From contig CAZGAH010000050.1 in the NCBI GenBank assembly GCA_964523295.1, positions 1 to 31,552 of the forward strand: a stretch of DNA of 31,552 nucleotides, in the 5' to 3' direction. Positions 22,776 to 31,497 of this stretch are shown here, piece by piece. Numbering within the stretch: the first letter of the stretch is position 1; every line of letters starts with the position of its first letter. The notes under the pieces were generated by a model. The model had not been told where the DNA came from, ran no database searches, and saw nothing but the letters and a program-made list of their open reading frames with translations. Source of the stretch: CAZGAH01 sp964523295. Its GTDB lineage: Bacteria; Desulfobacterota; Desulfovibrionia; Desulfovibrionales; Desulfovibrionaceae. The translations under genes and the position numbers were made by a program.

Positions 22776-24458
22776 ATGGCCGATATGAACATAACAGACA
22801 ACGGTACTATGACCTCCCCTGTCCGTCTTGGCGATTTGCTCAAGCATAAAGGGCTCATAGGAGAGACACACATTCGTTACGCGCTGCAAGCGCAGCGTGT
22901 CACCCGGGAGCGTCTGGGCGGGGTACTGGCGCGCGTGGGTATTGTATCGGAGTACGACCTGGCGGTCACGGTGGCCGAACAGCTCGGGCTCGACTACGTG
23001 AATCTGGCCGAGGCAACGCCCGACGCCGGGATGCTGCGACGGTTCAACCGCAATCTTTGTCTTTCGCTCCGCATTTTCCCTTTGGATGTGACCGCGGACC
23101 ATCGGCTGCGTACGGCTACCAGTTCGCTGCCGGACCGGCATCTGGAGCAAACGGTTCTGCGGGTATCGGGTTTGCGGCCGAAATTTGTCCTGGCCGAGGA
23201 GAGCCGGCTTGTGCAGGCCGTGTACCAGTATTTTTTCTTTCTGGAAAACCCTGTCGAGAATTTGTTGCGGAAGGAAATCGAGATACTGGCCGCAGACTCG
23301 AGCATGACCGTCAGCCCGGACAATTTCATCCATTATCTGCTGCTCTTGGCGGTCAAGCGCCGCAGTACGGACATCCACATCCGGCCCATGGACAAGGGCA
23401 TCGGCGTCGCCTTCCGCATTGACGGCGTGTTGTGCAACGAGCTGTTCCTGCCCGAGGAGCTTGCCCGCGTGATAACGGCCATCAAACTTGCGGCCGGCAT
23501 GGACATTTCCGAGCACCGGCTGCCGCAGGATGGTCGCTGGTCGGCCAACCTGCTCGAGCGTCGTTACGACATCCGCGCCTCGACCATCGTGACTCCCTTT
23601 GGCGAAAACATGGCCCTGCGGCTGTTGTCACAGGAAAAAGCGGCATTCGGCCTGGCGAATCTGGGGTTTCTGCCCGAGCATCTGGATATCCTGCAGACAG
23701 CCTTCAACGAGCCGTCCGGCATCGTGCTGCTCACCGGGCCGACCGGATCGGGCAAATCGACGACCCTGATTGCCGGACTGGTCTCCCTGGACCTGCTGGG
23801 CAAGAACGTGCTCACCATCGAGAACCCCATCGAATATCTCGTTCCGCTTGCGCGTCAGACCGAAGTCAACGAGTTGGCAGGATACGATTTTTCCAATGCC
23901 ATGCGGCATTTTTTACGACATGACCCGGATGTCATCCTGATCGGAGAAATGCGCGACGAAACCACGGCCCGCACTGCCCTGAACGCGGCGACGACGGGGC
24001 ATCTGGTGCTGTCCACGCTGCACGCCAACACCGCGTTGGGCGCCTTCCCCCGGCTGCGCAGCCTGGGTCTGGACAATCCGACCCTGGCCGAGACCCTTGT
24101 CTGCGTGGTCAGCCAGCGACTTGTGCGCACCATCTGTCCCCATTGCCGCGCGGAGTACTCGCCTTCCCCGGACGAGCGAAACTATCTCGGCTGCGAGATT
24201 GATATCCTGGCTCGCGGAAACGGCTGCGAGGCGTGCAACCACAGCGGGTATCTGGGGCGTACGCTCATCTACGAGGCCCTGCTGCTTGAGCGCGAACTGC
24301 GCGAGATGCTCATACGCGACGCAAAGCTCTGCGATATCAGCGCCGCGGCGCTGCGCAAGGGGTTTAGGACCATGTTCGACGTCGGCGTCGAGAAGGTTCG
24401 GCTGCGGCAGACTACCGTAGAGGAACTTCAACGCGTGCTGGGACGCATGCATTATTGA
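22776..24458 (+). CDS. Assembly ATPase, MshE/GspE/PilB-like, with MshEN c-di-GMP-binding domain
   Basis: Hexameric cytoplasmic ATPase that powers pilus assembly or type II secretion. 560 residues. The N-terminus holds two 24-residue MshEN motifs, at 17-40 and 46-69 (each R-L-G...G...Q), separated by five residues, the arrangement known to bind cyclic di-GMP in MshE. The C-terminal motor has the arginine-rich Asp-box region (DISEHRLPQDGR), Walker A GPTGSGKS at 321-328, Walker B VILIGEMRD, the His box TGHLVLSTLH, and a zinc site C454/C457/C484/C487 typical of the extension subfamily rather than PilT. ATG 22776 lacks a clear ribosome site; the ATGs at 22785 and 22809 are alternatives that keep the motifs. 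First gene of the seven-gene run. Confidence 0.92.
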   Translation: MADMNITDNGTMTSPVRLGDLLKHKGLIGETHIRYALQAQRVTRERLGGVLARVGIVSEYDLAVTVAEQLGLDYVNLAEATPDAGMLRRFNRNLCLSLRIFPLDVTADHRLRTATSSLPDRHLEQTVLRVSGLRPKFVLAEESRLVQAVYQYFFFLENPVENLLRKEIEILAADSSMTVSPDNFIHYLLLLAVKRRSTDIHIRPMDKGIGVAFRIDGVLCNELFLPEELARVITAIKLAAGMDISEHRLPQDGRWSANLLERRYDIRASTIVTPFGENMALRLLSQEKAAFGLANLGFLPEHLDILQTAFNEPSGIVLLTGPTGSGKSTTLIAGLVSLDLLGKNVLTIENPIEYLVPLARQTEVNELAGYDFSNAMRHFLRHDPDVILIGEMRDETTARTALNAATTGHLVLSTLHANTALGAFPRLRSLGLDNPTLAETLVCVVSQRLVRTICPHCRAEYSPSPDERNYLGCEIDILARGNGCEACNHSGYLGRTLIYEALLLERELREMLIRDAKLCDISAAALRKGFRTMFDVGVEKVRLRQTTVEELQRVLGRMHY

Positions 24459-24505
24459 CGCAAGGACGCGCTCGTAACGGGCGCGTATTGAGTAGGACAA
24501 CGACG

Positions 24506-25732
24506 ATGGCCACGTTTCGCTTTACCCTGTTGCACGAAAACGGCAACGTGTTCAACGGCACGGCTACGCTGCCGTTCGATGACCCGATCCCGGCCATTCG
24601 TTACCTGGAGCGCCAAGGGGGCGTCATCCTGCGCATCACGCCTCTGGGACGCGCCAGGGCCTTTCTGGCACGCATCGGCCGTTCCCTCCATCCGGTCCGA
24701 CGGAAAGAACTGGCTGAAACGCTCTGGAACCTGGCCATGCTGCTCGCCTCTGGTGTTCCCATGCTCACGGCGCTTTCGGATATTCTCGAGGACACCGTAC
24801 AACCGCAATTGCGCGCGGCGCTGCATGGCGCGCGCGTGGACATTGAAAACGGCAGAACCCTGTCCGAGGCCCTGGAGCGCAACAGCGAGGTTTTTTCGCC
24901 ATTGCTGCTGCACCTGTGCCGGATCGGCGAGGAAACCGGCCGTCTGGATGTCATGCTGCGTAATGCGGCCAACCACCTGAACCATCTGGACCAAATAGCC
25001 TCCGCAACGCGACGCGCCCTGCTCTACCCTCTTTTTCTATCCCTGGTGACCGCCGGGGCGGCAACATTCTGGCTCATCGTCGTTGTGCCCGAACTGACCG
25101 GTTTGTTCGCGGACATGAACATCCCGCTCCCTCTGCTGACGCGCGCGCTGATCAGCGTCGCGGATCACTTCCGGACCTGCCTGTTGCCGGCGATGGGCAT
25201 CGGTCTGCTCATCGCGTGCATCCTGGCCATGTTGCGGAGACGAAGCGCGGGCGTGCGTCTTGTTCTGGACGCTCTGCTGCTGCGCACGCCGGGGCTGCGT
25301 GTCATCCTGGAGACCTCGATCATCGCCCGCATCGCGGAATACCTGGGGCATTTGCTCGGCGCCGGTATCGGCGTTGCCCGCTCGCTGGAGATCATTGCCG
25401 CCGCGATCGGCAACCGGGTCTTCGCAAAACGCATTCTGGAGGCGCTGGACAACATCCGCGGGGGCAATACGCTGGCGGACGCGCTGCGTATGTCCCGCGC
25501 CATGCCGCCGTATGCCCTGCGCATGATTGCCGTTGGCGAGACATCGGGCAGGCTGGATACACAAACCACGGAAACGGCAAGGGTCTACCGGGACAAGCTG
25601 TCGGCACTGGTCGAGGTGTTAGGCAAGAGTCTGGAGCCGGCCATGCTGGTGATCCTGGGCAGCATTTTCGCCCTGATTGCCGGCGGGCTGCTTCTGCCGG
25701 TGTACGAACTTGTCGGCGCCATCCAGGGCTGA
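24506..25732 (+). CDS. Inner-membrane platform protein, MshG/GspF/PilC-like
   Basis: Polytopic platform that couples the assembly ATPase to subunit extrusion. 408 residues, the family size. Two related domains of the GspF type: first, KELAETLWNLAMLLASGVPMLTALSDI with HLCRIGEETGRLDVML; second, IIARIAEYLGHLLGAGIGVARSLEII with RMIAVGETSGRLD. The paired 'G-E-x-G-x-L' signatures define the family. Membrane helices lie near 172-190, 222-240 and at the C-terminus (MLVILGSIFALIAGGLLLPV). ATG 24506 is chosen with AGGAC 8 bases upstream; an in-frame ATG at 24455 overlapping the previous gene would add 17 residues that do not resemble the family. It lies 47 bases after the ATPase gene. Confidence 0.93.
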   Translation: MATFRFTLLHENGNVFNGTATLPFDDPIPAIRYLERQGGVILRITPLGRARAFLARIGRSLHPVRRKELAETLWNLAMLLASGVPMLTALSDILEDTVQPQLRAALHGARVDIENGRTLSEALERNSEVFSPLLLHLCRIGEETGRLDVMLRNAANHLNHLDQIASATRRALLYPLFLSLVTAGAATFWLIVVVPELTGLFADMNIPLPLLTRALISVADHFRTCLLPAMGIGLLIACILAMLRRRSAGVRLVLDALLLRTPGLRVILETSIIARIAEYLGHLLGAGIGVARSLEIIAAAIGNRVFAKRILEALDNIRGGNTLADALRMSRAMPPYALRMIAVGETSGRLDTQTTETARVYRDKLSALVEVLGKSLEPAMLVILGSIFALIAGGLLLPVYELVGAIQG

Positions 25733-25735
25733 GTC

Positions 25736-26371
25736 ATGTACAGGCGCTGGATACCGGCTCTGTTGCTGACATCGGCCCTATGCGCAGCGCTGCTCGTGGC
25801 CTGGAACGGGCGACAATCCCTGGAGCACGCGCGCGCCGAAAGTTCCATGCTCGAGACGCGGGTCCGTTCCTTACGCGCGCGGCAATCCGCCCTGGAGGCA
25901 ATGGAGGCGCGTTGTCGCGATCTGAATGCCCTGATCGCCCGAGCCGGGACAGCCGGGCTCGATCCTGCGCGCTGGATGGTCACTCCGTTGGAACTGGACA
26001 CGACCGACGACCTGACCCGGCTGAAGGCCAGCGATACGCAGCTGCGCAGTCTGCTTGCTGAAAAAAATGACCTGTCCCGCCGATTCAGCGGTCGCCAGGC
26101 CGATGCATCGCGGATGAAAGCCGAAATCGAGCGCCTCGACATGGCCATTGCCAGCCGCCAACGGGAATTGGAACAGGAGGCCCGCTTCACGCCGGCCGCG
26201 CTGGAAGCCCTGCTCCGCACCTTGTCCACCAGGACGGCAAAGGACGCCACGGCCGACTGCGTGGCTCCAGGATATTGGTTTGTGCCCGAATCATTAACGG
26301 TTACGCGCCTTGAGCAGGATCCGGGCGGCTTTGCCGTTCAGGCCAGTGGCGAGTTTCTCATGCCCCGATGA
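25736..26371 (+). CDS. Single-pass coiled-coil membrane protein, PilO/GspM-like by position
   Basis: 211 residues. One N-terminal membrane helix (about 5-24, RWIPALLLTSALCAALLVA), a periplasmic coiled coil (about 28-160), and a small C-terminal domain that includes GYWFVPESLTVTRLEQ. This layout is the one shared by PilO, MshJ and GspM, alignment-complex proteins of type IV pili and type II secretion. I see no diagnostic residues, so the name rests on layout and on its place between the platform gene and the GspL-like gene. It starts 3 bases after the platform stop. The stop is 76 bases before the next start. Confidence 0.65.
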   Translation: MYRRWIPALLLTSALCAALLVAWNGRQSLEHARAESSMLETRVRSLRARQSALEAMEARCRDLNALIARAGTAGLDPARWMVTPLELDTTDDLTRLKASDTQLRSLLAEKNDLSRRFSGRQADASRMKAEIERLDMAIASRQRELEQEARFTPAALEALLRTLSTRTAKDATADCVAPGYWFVPESLTVTRLEQDPGGFAVQASGEFLMPR

Positions 26372-26447
26372 GGCACACGCCTGTCTGCCCTGCGATGTTG
26401 TTACCCGGATACGCGGCGCCGACCGGAGACAGAGGAAGAGCACATCC

Positions 26448-28073
26448 ATGAAACAACCGCACGACCCGCCCGATGATCGGCGAGCGACATCGTCCAAGAC
26501 TCCTGACGATCTGGATTTGGGTGCCCTATCCCTGCTGATCGAAGAGCCCCCGGACGAAAACCAGCCTGCCCACCCCGCGCCAGGCCCCAGGCGTGAGCCC
26601 GCTTTCCAGACCGACTCGGGGCTGACACCCGGGCAACCGGAGCGACCGTATAGTGAAGCAGCCAACCTCGTCGACGAGCTTCCGACCGCCTCTCCCGGGG
26701 TGCACTTCCGGAATCCAGAGCCGGACCCGACGAAGGCAGGCAGTGATTTCATTGTCAGCCCCCTGCGCCGACACCCTGCTCTGCTTTGGGATTCGGGAGA
26801 GGAACTGCTGCTGCTGAACGAATTCCAGGCCACTCGGACGCAATCAGCGCTATTCGAGGGTGGCTTTCTTTATCTGATCGCCGATTGCCCGGCTTCCGGC
26901 GGCGTCGGATTGATGGAGGTCCAGGCCGATGGACGCTACGCGCACATCCTGGCCCGCAAACGGCTGGAAGAACGTGGCGAGCTGACGTCGGAGCAGCGAC
27001 TGATCATCTACTCCCGGCGCAAGAGCGCGAATCGCGCAACGGAACTGTTGTACCAGATAGTACCCAAGGCCTGGCACCAGACACTGCTCCGGCGATGCGC
27101 CAGCTCCCCCCGCGGCATGGTCTGCTTCGACCCGGTTTCCATGCTGCACGGGTTGCTCATGACCTTGCCGGACTCGACCATTCATGCCCTGGCCTTACGA
27201 CTCGAGGATGCCGTCCTGCTCCTGGCCGGAAGCAGGGACCGGGTCATGCTTGCCCGCCGCTACGTCCTGTTCGGCGAAGAAAGCCATTCTCTTCGGGATG
27301 TTCTGCGCATAGCACGTCAGGATTTGTCCATGCTCGCGCGCACGCAGGGCCGACAGATAGAATGCATCCGCTGGCTGGAGCCGATGCGCTACACATTGAA
27401 CTGGACTTTGCCCGAGGCCTGGGATCCTGTTTTAGCCGTAAAGCCCTGGCCGCTCGTGGCGTTGCACTACGACGACCTGCCCTGCTGGTCTGTCCTGCCT
27501 GAACTGATATCCCGGATACCCCTCCGCGCCGCGCTCGCCCGGTCGTCGGAGGCCTGGCTGCGGCCGTTGGAAAAGGCCGAACCGTACGCCTGGAGCGCGA
27601 TGCTGCTGTTGATCCTTATCCTGAGCGCTCTGGCCTGGAGTTTCAATCGCGAGGGCCGGGTCCTGAGCGAAAGCGCCATCCGCCTGACTCGCGAGGCGGC
27701 AGAACTGGAACAGGCCATGCCTCGTGCTCCGGAACTGCCGAGCCAGACGGCGTCCATGGTGAAACTGGGCGAACGCGTGACCAGGGCCAATACAGCGCCG
27801 CCGCTTTCGCTGCTCTGGAACAAACTGGCTGCCAGCCGTCCCGCCGACGTGGTCATCTCAGCGGTCAGCTTTCACTACGCACCGGACGCAGTCACGGTGA
27901 GCCTGGACGGCGTAATCGAAGGCGGGCTCGCCGAGTCGCAGGCAGGGATGCTACGCATGGCGGCCAGCCTCGAGTCCGCGGGCTTCGAAGTCACCCACCG
28001 CACGCTGAATCTGGCGAATGCGCGCCGGAACGCGCTTACCCTGCGGCTGCGCTACCCTTTTTCGCAAGGATGA
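26448..28073 (+). CDS. GspL/PilM-PilN-like assembly protein
   Basis: 541 residues. A proline- and acid-rich, probably disordered N-terminus (1-100) comes first. Then a cytoplasmic domain (about 105-375, ALLWDSGEELLLLNEF... to CIRWLEPMRY) whose strand-helix pattern could be a decayed actin-like fold as in PilM/GspL; one membrane helix (381-399, AWSAMLLLILILSALAWSF); a coiled coil; and a C-terminal periplasmic domain (about 450-541, LLWNKLAASRPADVVISAVS...) with the ferredoxin-like pattern of PilN/GspL. It would thus join the jobs of PilM and PilN (MshI) in one chain, as GspL does. ATG 26448 follows a strong AGAGGA site; an in-frame start at 26310 overlapping the previous gene is less likely. 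The fold assignment needs structure prediction. Confidence 0.68.
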   Translation: MKQPHDPPDDRRATSSKTPDDLDLGALSLLIEEPPDENQPAHPAPGPRREPAFQTDSGLTPGQPERPYSEAANLVDELPTASPGVHFRNPEPDPTKAGSDFIVSPLRRHPALLWDSGEELLLLNEFQATRTQSALFEGGFLYLIADCPASGGVGLMEVQADGRYAHILARKRLEERGELTSEQRLIIYSRRKSANRATELLYQIVPKAWHQTLLRRCASSPRGMVCFDPVSMLHGLLMTLPDSTIHALALRLEDAVLLLAGSRDRVMLARRYVLFGEESHSLRDVLRIARQDLSMLARTQGRQIECIRWLEPMRYTLNWTLPEAWDPVLAVKPWPLVALHYDDLPCWSVLPELISRIPLRAALARSSEAWLRPLEKAEPYAWSAMLLLILILSALAWSFNREGRVLSESAIRLTREAAELEQAMPRAPELPSQTASMVKLGERVTRANTAPPLSLLWNKLAASRPADVVISAVSFHYAPDAVTVSLDGVIEGGLAESQAGMLRMAASLESAGFEVTHRTLNLANARRNALTLRLRYPFSQG

Positions 28074-28735
28074 GACAGGTGCATCCGTTACGATGGCATA
28101 TTCTCCTACGCTGGCTGCTCTGCCTGGGCCTTCCGACGACAGCGTTGGCCTGGGCGATGCTGCACGCGCCCTTGGCCCTGCCCGAACCGTCGCCCCTGCC
28201 TGCGTTGCCGCAGCCGGCCTTTCCGACCGAGGCGCAGCAACGCTGCCTCGACCAGGCCTCGGCTATGCAGCGCCAGGCCTCCCCGATGCCCCCGGATGAA
28301 GTGGATTCGAGCCTCCTGGATCTGCCTGCGTTGCCGGCGCAGCAGACTGCGGACCTCGACGAGAAGCCGGAAACGACCTCATCCGTGAGCTTGAGTATGG
28401 TTTTTTTCTCCCGTCAGCAACGTCTGGCCGTGTTGAACGGGATAATCCGCGCAGAGGGGCAACACTTGCCGGACGGAAGAATCGTCAAAGAAATCAGCCG
28501 ATCCGGGGTGCTGTTGCAGGGACCCCGATCTCAGGAATTTTTCCCCTGGCAAGCACCCCGGCGGGTGGAGCTGATCAGCCAGCCACTGACGCAAGCACGT
28601 TCCAAGGGCACTGCCGCGAAGCCGTCCGCGGCCACGAGGTTAACCAATCCTGCGGCCACGCATCCGGGCGACGTGGCCTCCGTTCCGCCTGGCGACGTTT
28701 CGCCGGACAAAGGCCCTGACACCGGTTCGAGGTAA
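28070..28735 (+). CDS. PilP/MshK/GspC-like periplasmic linker protein
   Basis: 221 residues with an N-terminal signal anchor (about 8-30, RWHILLRWLLCLGLPTTALAW), a proline-rich stretch, and a compact domain around 105-165: SMVFFSRQQRLAVLNGIIRAEGQHLPDGRIVKEI, then GVLLQGPRSQEFFPW. This is the pattern of the HR/PilP domain that links the inner-membrane complex to the secretin ('.a.inG..v..G..v.g..v..I....v.l'). A low-complexity Ala/Thr/Pro tail follows. Its start overlaps the previous stop (ATGA) and its stop overlaps the secretin start (TAATG), so translation is probably coupled with both. GspB-like naming is an alternative. Confidence 0.72.
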   Translation: MRQVHPLRWHILLRWLLCLGLPTTALAWAMLHAPLALPEPSPLPALPQPAFPTEAQQRCLDQASAMQRQASPMPPDEVDSSLLDLPALPAQQTADLDEKPETTSSVSLSMVFFSRQQRLAVLNGIIRAEGQHLPDGRIVKEISRSGVLLQGPRSQEFFPWQAPRRVELISQPLTQARSKGTAAKPSAATRLTNPAATHPGDVASVPPGDVSPDKGPDTGSR

Positions 28736-30366
28736 TGCTCATGCGCAACGCCCTGTTGGTACTGTTCATCGCAGCGACCCTGTTGACTGCCTGTCAGCAA
28801 CGCGACCAGCTGGAAGGCCGGCTCGGCTATGAGAAGCTGTACACGGCCACCGAAGTAGAGGCCACGAAGCTGAAAGAGCTGCGGCAACGAGAAGCGCAGC
28901 TCGAGGAACGTGCTCCCGCGCACATTCCTGCTGTCGAACCGATGGCCCCGGCATTCAATCCGCTGGACGCGGCGCTGGTCTCCCTCTCCATGCGGGATGA
29001 GCCGTTGCATGACGTGCTGTTCGTGGTTGCCCGCAATGCCGGACTGAATCTGATTATCGAGCCCGGTATCAGCATCGACGGAAACCGCGTCACGGTCAGC
29101 TTCGAATCGGCCAAATCTTCCACCGTCATCGAAAGCCTGCTCAAGGCCTACGACCTCGGCTACGAGGTCAAGGATAACGTACTCTACGTCAAGCGCTTCG
29201 CCGAGCGGACCTTCGATCTGGGTTTTCTCAATACCAAAAGCACGCTGGAATTGCAGAGCGGGGGCAACATCTTCGGCGCCATCACCTCGCGCGGCGAAGC
29301 CGGCGCAGGCGACCTGTCCAGCGCCGTGCGCTCCGAATCATCCCTGGGTCGCGGCATCGAAGAAGGATCGCTTTACGATCAGCTGCGCCTCAGCCTGCTC
29401 AGCACGCTCGGCGGCAGCACGGAAAAGGGTGCTCCGCTCGATCCGAACCTTGGCGCTTTCACCATCGATCCTATAGCGGGCACGCTTCACGTGAAGACCT
29501 CTCCGGCAAAAATGGCTGTCGTGGCCACGCTGGTGCAAAATCTGCAGAGGAAGCTCGGCCGTCAGGTCATCATCGACGCCCGCATCATGGAAGTGACGCT
29601 CAGCGACAGCTTCCGCTTTGGCATTGACTGGAACTACCTGGCCAACCGGATCATCAACGGCGTAGCCGTTGGTGCGAACATCAGCTTCGGGACGGGTAGC
29701 GAGGGCATTCCGGTTATCACCATCCCTTCGAATTTTCTCAGTAAAAGTCCGACTCCGCCGCCCATCCTCACACCAGAGGGCGCTCCGTTGCCCGGAAAAA
29801 CCCAGATGCTCAACGCGACGATCACGGCCCTGCAAACCTTCGGCGGAGTCAAGCTGATCTCCAACCCCCACGTACGCGCGCGTCACGCCCAGCCGGCAAT
29901 GTTTACCTCCGGACGCAGCGAGCGCTATGTCTCGCGCATTGTCACGATGCCGTCCTACGGACAAAATACCCAGCCCAGTTATTCTGTGGAGACCTCCTCC
30001 GTATTCGATGGCGTGCTGTTGGGCGTACTGCCTTTCATCAACGACAACGGCGCAGTGGACATCCAGATTTTTCCGGTGCGCAGCGTCGTCAATCCCTCCA
30101 GCATGGCGCTGGTGGAAGTCACGCCGGATGGCCAGCGGGTAACCCTGCCGCGCATCGATATCCGTAACGTCAGCGCCAATGTGCGGGTCCAGAGCGGCGA
30201 CATCGTCATCCTTGGGGGCCTGGTCGACAAATCGCACGACCGCTACGATAGCGAGGTGCCCGGACCGGGCAACGTACCGGTATTGGGCTGGCTGTTCCAG
30301 ACCAAAGACCGGCAGGAGTTGACCCGCGAACTGGTCATTATCATGGATATCCGGGTCGTCGGATGA
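28735..30366 (+). CDS. Secretin, MshL/PilQ/GspD-like outer-membrane lipoprotein
   Basis: Outer-membrane channel through which a pilus or secreted protein passes. 543 residues. It starts with a lipoprotein signal: hydrophobic ALLVLFIAATLLTAC with the lipobox cysteine at C20, suggesting self-piloting to the outer membrane. An N0/STN domain (about 80-160) has LSMRDEPLHDVLFVVARNAG and LIIEPGISIDG. The secretin core (about 255-540) includes QVIIDARIMEVTLSDSFRFG, VKLISNPHVRARHAQPAMF and the C-terminal GDIVILGGLVDKSHDRYD, then VPGPGNVPVLGWLFQTKD, the family signature. MshL of Vibrio is likewise a lipoprotein secretin, supporting an MSHA-type reading. ATG 28741 is an alternative start two codons on. 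Confidence 0.93.
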   Translation: MLMRNALLVLFIAATLLTACQQRDQLEGRLGYEKLYTATEVEATKLKELRQREAQLEERAPAHIPAVEPMAPAFNPLDAALVSLSMRDEPLHDVLFVVARNAGLNLIIEPGISIDGNRVTVSFESAKSSTVIESLLKAYDLGYEVKDNVLYVKRFAERTFDLGFLNTKSTLELQSGGNIFGAITSRGEAGAGDLSSAVRSESSLGRGIEEGSLYDQLRLSLLSTLGGSTEKGAPLDPNLGAFTIDPIAGTLHVKTSPAKMAVVATLVQNLQRKLGRQVIIDARIMEVTLSDSFRFGIDWNYLANRIINGVAVGANISFGTGSEGIPVITIPSNFLSKSPTPPPILTPEGAPLPGKTQMLNATITALQTFGGVKLISNPHVRARHAQPAMFTSGRSERYVSRIVTMPSYGQNTQPSYSVETSSVFDGVLLGVLPFINDNGAVDIQIFPVRSVVNPSSMALVEVTPDGQRVTLPRIDIRNVSANVRVQSGDIVILGGLVDKSHDRYDSEVPGPGNVPVLGWLFQTKDRQELTRELVIIMDIRVVG

Positions 30367-31403
30367 GCCTGCTTCACCGCAGCATCGAACAGATACGTCG
30401 CGCCCAGGCTCTGAGCGGGAACGGGCCGGCGTCCAGACTCCTTAAGGCGCAAGCCGACAGCGCGCTCGCCGGTCCGGTCTGGCCCAGTCCGGGGCTCCGG
30501 CGATTGCTGACCGGTGCTGCGCTCCTGATATTTTCCGGCTTGATCTGCCTGGGAGCAATTTACGGCCTGCGCCAATACAAGGCCATCACCCATCCCGAAG
30601 GCCCCGCACAATCGCGGACCGAACCAGGGGAAAGTCGCCCGACGTCACCGACGTCCTTGCCGCCGCAGCCGGCCGCTTCTGTCGATCCGCCGCTCCTCCC
30701 GGCATCGACAGCCTCCATGCATTTGCCGCTCCTGATGCCCACCCCCACGGCGCAGGCGTCCGCCCCCCCTCCGACGCCGCCTCTGGAGGCTGGGCATCCG
30801 CAAAGCGATCCCGTGACTGCATTGCTGAGCGATACGGCAAGCGCGCCGCACCAAGATGAGAGCGTCGCGCAATCCTCACCCGGGCTTCTTGCTTCCACGC
30901 GTGCAACCCAACCCACACAAACGGGCACGAATCCGGCTGAAGAGACTACCGGTCCGGCCGCTCCCAGAACATCGCCTCCTGCGTCGGGATCAACGCTTGT
31001 GGTGCAATCCGACGAAATGGAACATCACTTTTCGCAACAGGCGAGGCGAAACCAGGAAATTCTCGATAGGGAGCGCGCGGTGCGCATTGCCCTGCAAGGC
31101 GGAGATGTGCAGGCTACGCGCCAGGCTCTGGCCGAGCTGTTGCGCCAGATAGGGCCAGAAAGCCTTGCCGGATTGCAATGGCAAGCCTACGCCTGGATGA
31201 AGGAAGGCCGCTGGGCCGACGCAGAGGCCTGCTATCGCCGCATTCTCACCCTCGCTCCCGACGACGCCGACAGCGCCTGCAATCTTCTCCTGACGCTCCT
31301 CCGCCAGGGCCGGCGCGAGGAGGCCAGAACACTCCATCAGACGCTCGCCCGAGCCCACCCCCTCGATCAACGTCTGCAGGAACTATCGCGTACGATGGAT
31401 TGA
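30363..31403 (+). CDS. MshN-like single-pass TPR protein
   Basis: 346 residues, start overlapping the secretin stop (ATGA). A short cytoplasmic segment is followed by a membrane helix (about 49-68, LTGAALLIFSGLICLGAIYG), a long Pro/Ser/Thr-rich periplasmic linker (about 75-215) and C-terminal TPR repeats (about 225-346, for instance WQAYAWMKEGRWADAEACYR and SACNLLLTLLRQGRREEA). MshN of the MSHA pilus has the same order: anchor, linker, TPR, and lies near the secretin gene mshL. The linker is compositionally simple, so similarity there means little. It is the last gene of the run; 31 bases later a different kind of DNA begins. Confidence 0.8.
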   Translation: MSLLHRSIEQIRRAQALSGNGPASRLLKAQADSALAGPVWPSPGLRRLLTGAALLIFSGLICLGAIYGLRQYKAITHPEGPAQSRTEPGESRPTSPTSLPPQPAASVDPPLLPASTASMHLPLLMPTPTAQASAPPPTPPLEAGHPQSDPVTALLSDTASAPHQDESVAQSSPGLLASTRATQPTQTGTNPAEETTGPAAPRTSPPASGSTLVVQSDEMEHHFSQQARRNQEILDRERAVRIALQGGDVQATRQALAELLRQIGPESLAGLQWQAYAWMKEGRWADAEACYRRILTLAPDDADSACNLLLTLLRQGRREEARTLHQTLARAHPLDQRLQELSRTMD

Positions 31404-31434
31404 TCGATGTTGCTTTTGCCAAAGGAATACAAAC

Positions 31435-31497
31435 ATGCCGAACCGCCTCTTGCCGCCTCGGCGCGTATCGGGTAGACGTCGCGCATGCCCAGGATAA
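31435..31497 (+). CDS. Possible 20-codon leader ORF overlapping the next gene
   Basis: ATG at 31435 preceded by a good AAAGGA site, encoding a basic peptide that starts MPNRLLPPRRVSG, with a TAA at 31495-31497. It overlaps the start of the Rpn-like gene in another frame, which itself lacks a clear ribosome site, so it could couple translation. Could also be chance. Confidence 0.2.
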   Translation: MPNRLLPPRRVSGRRRACPG

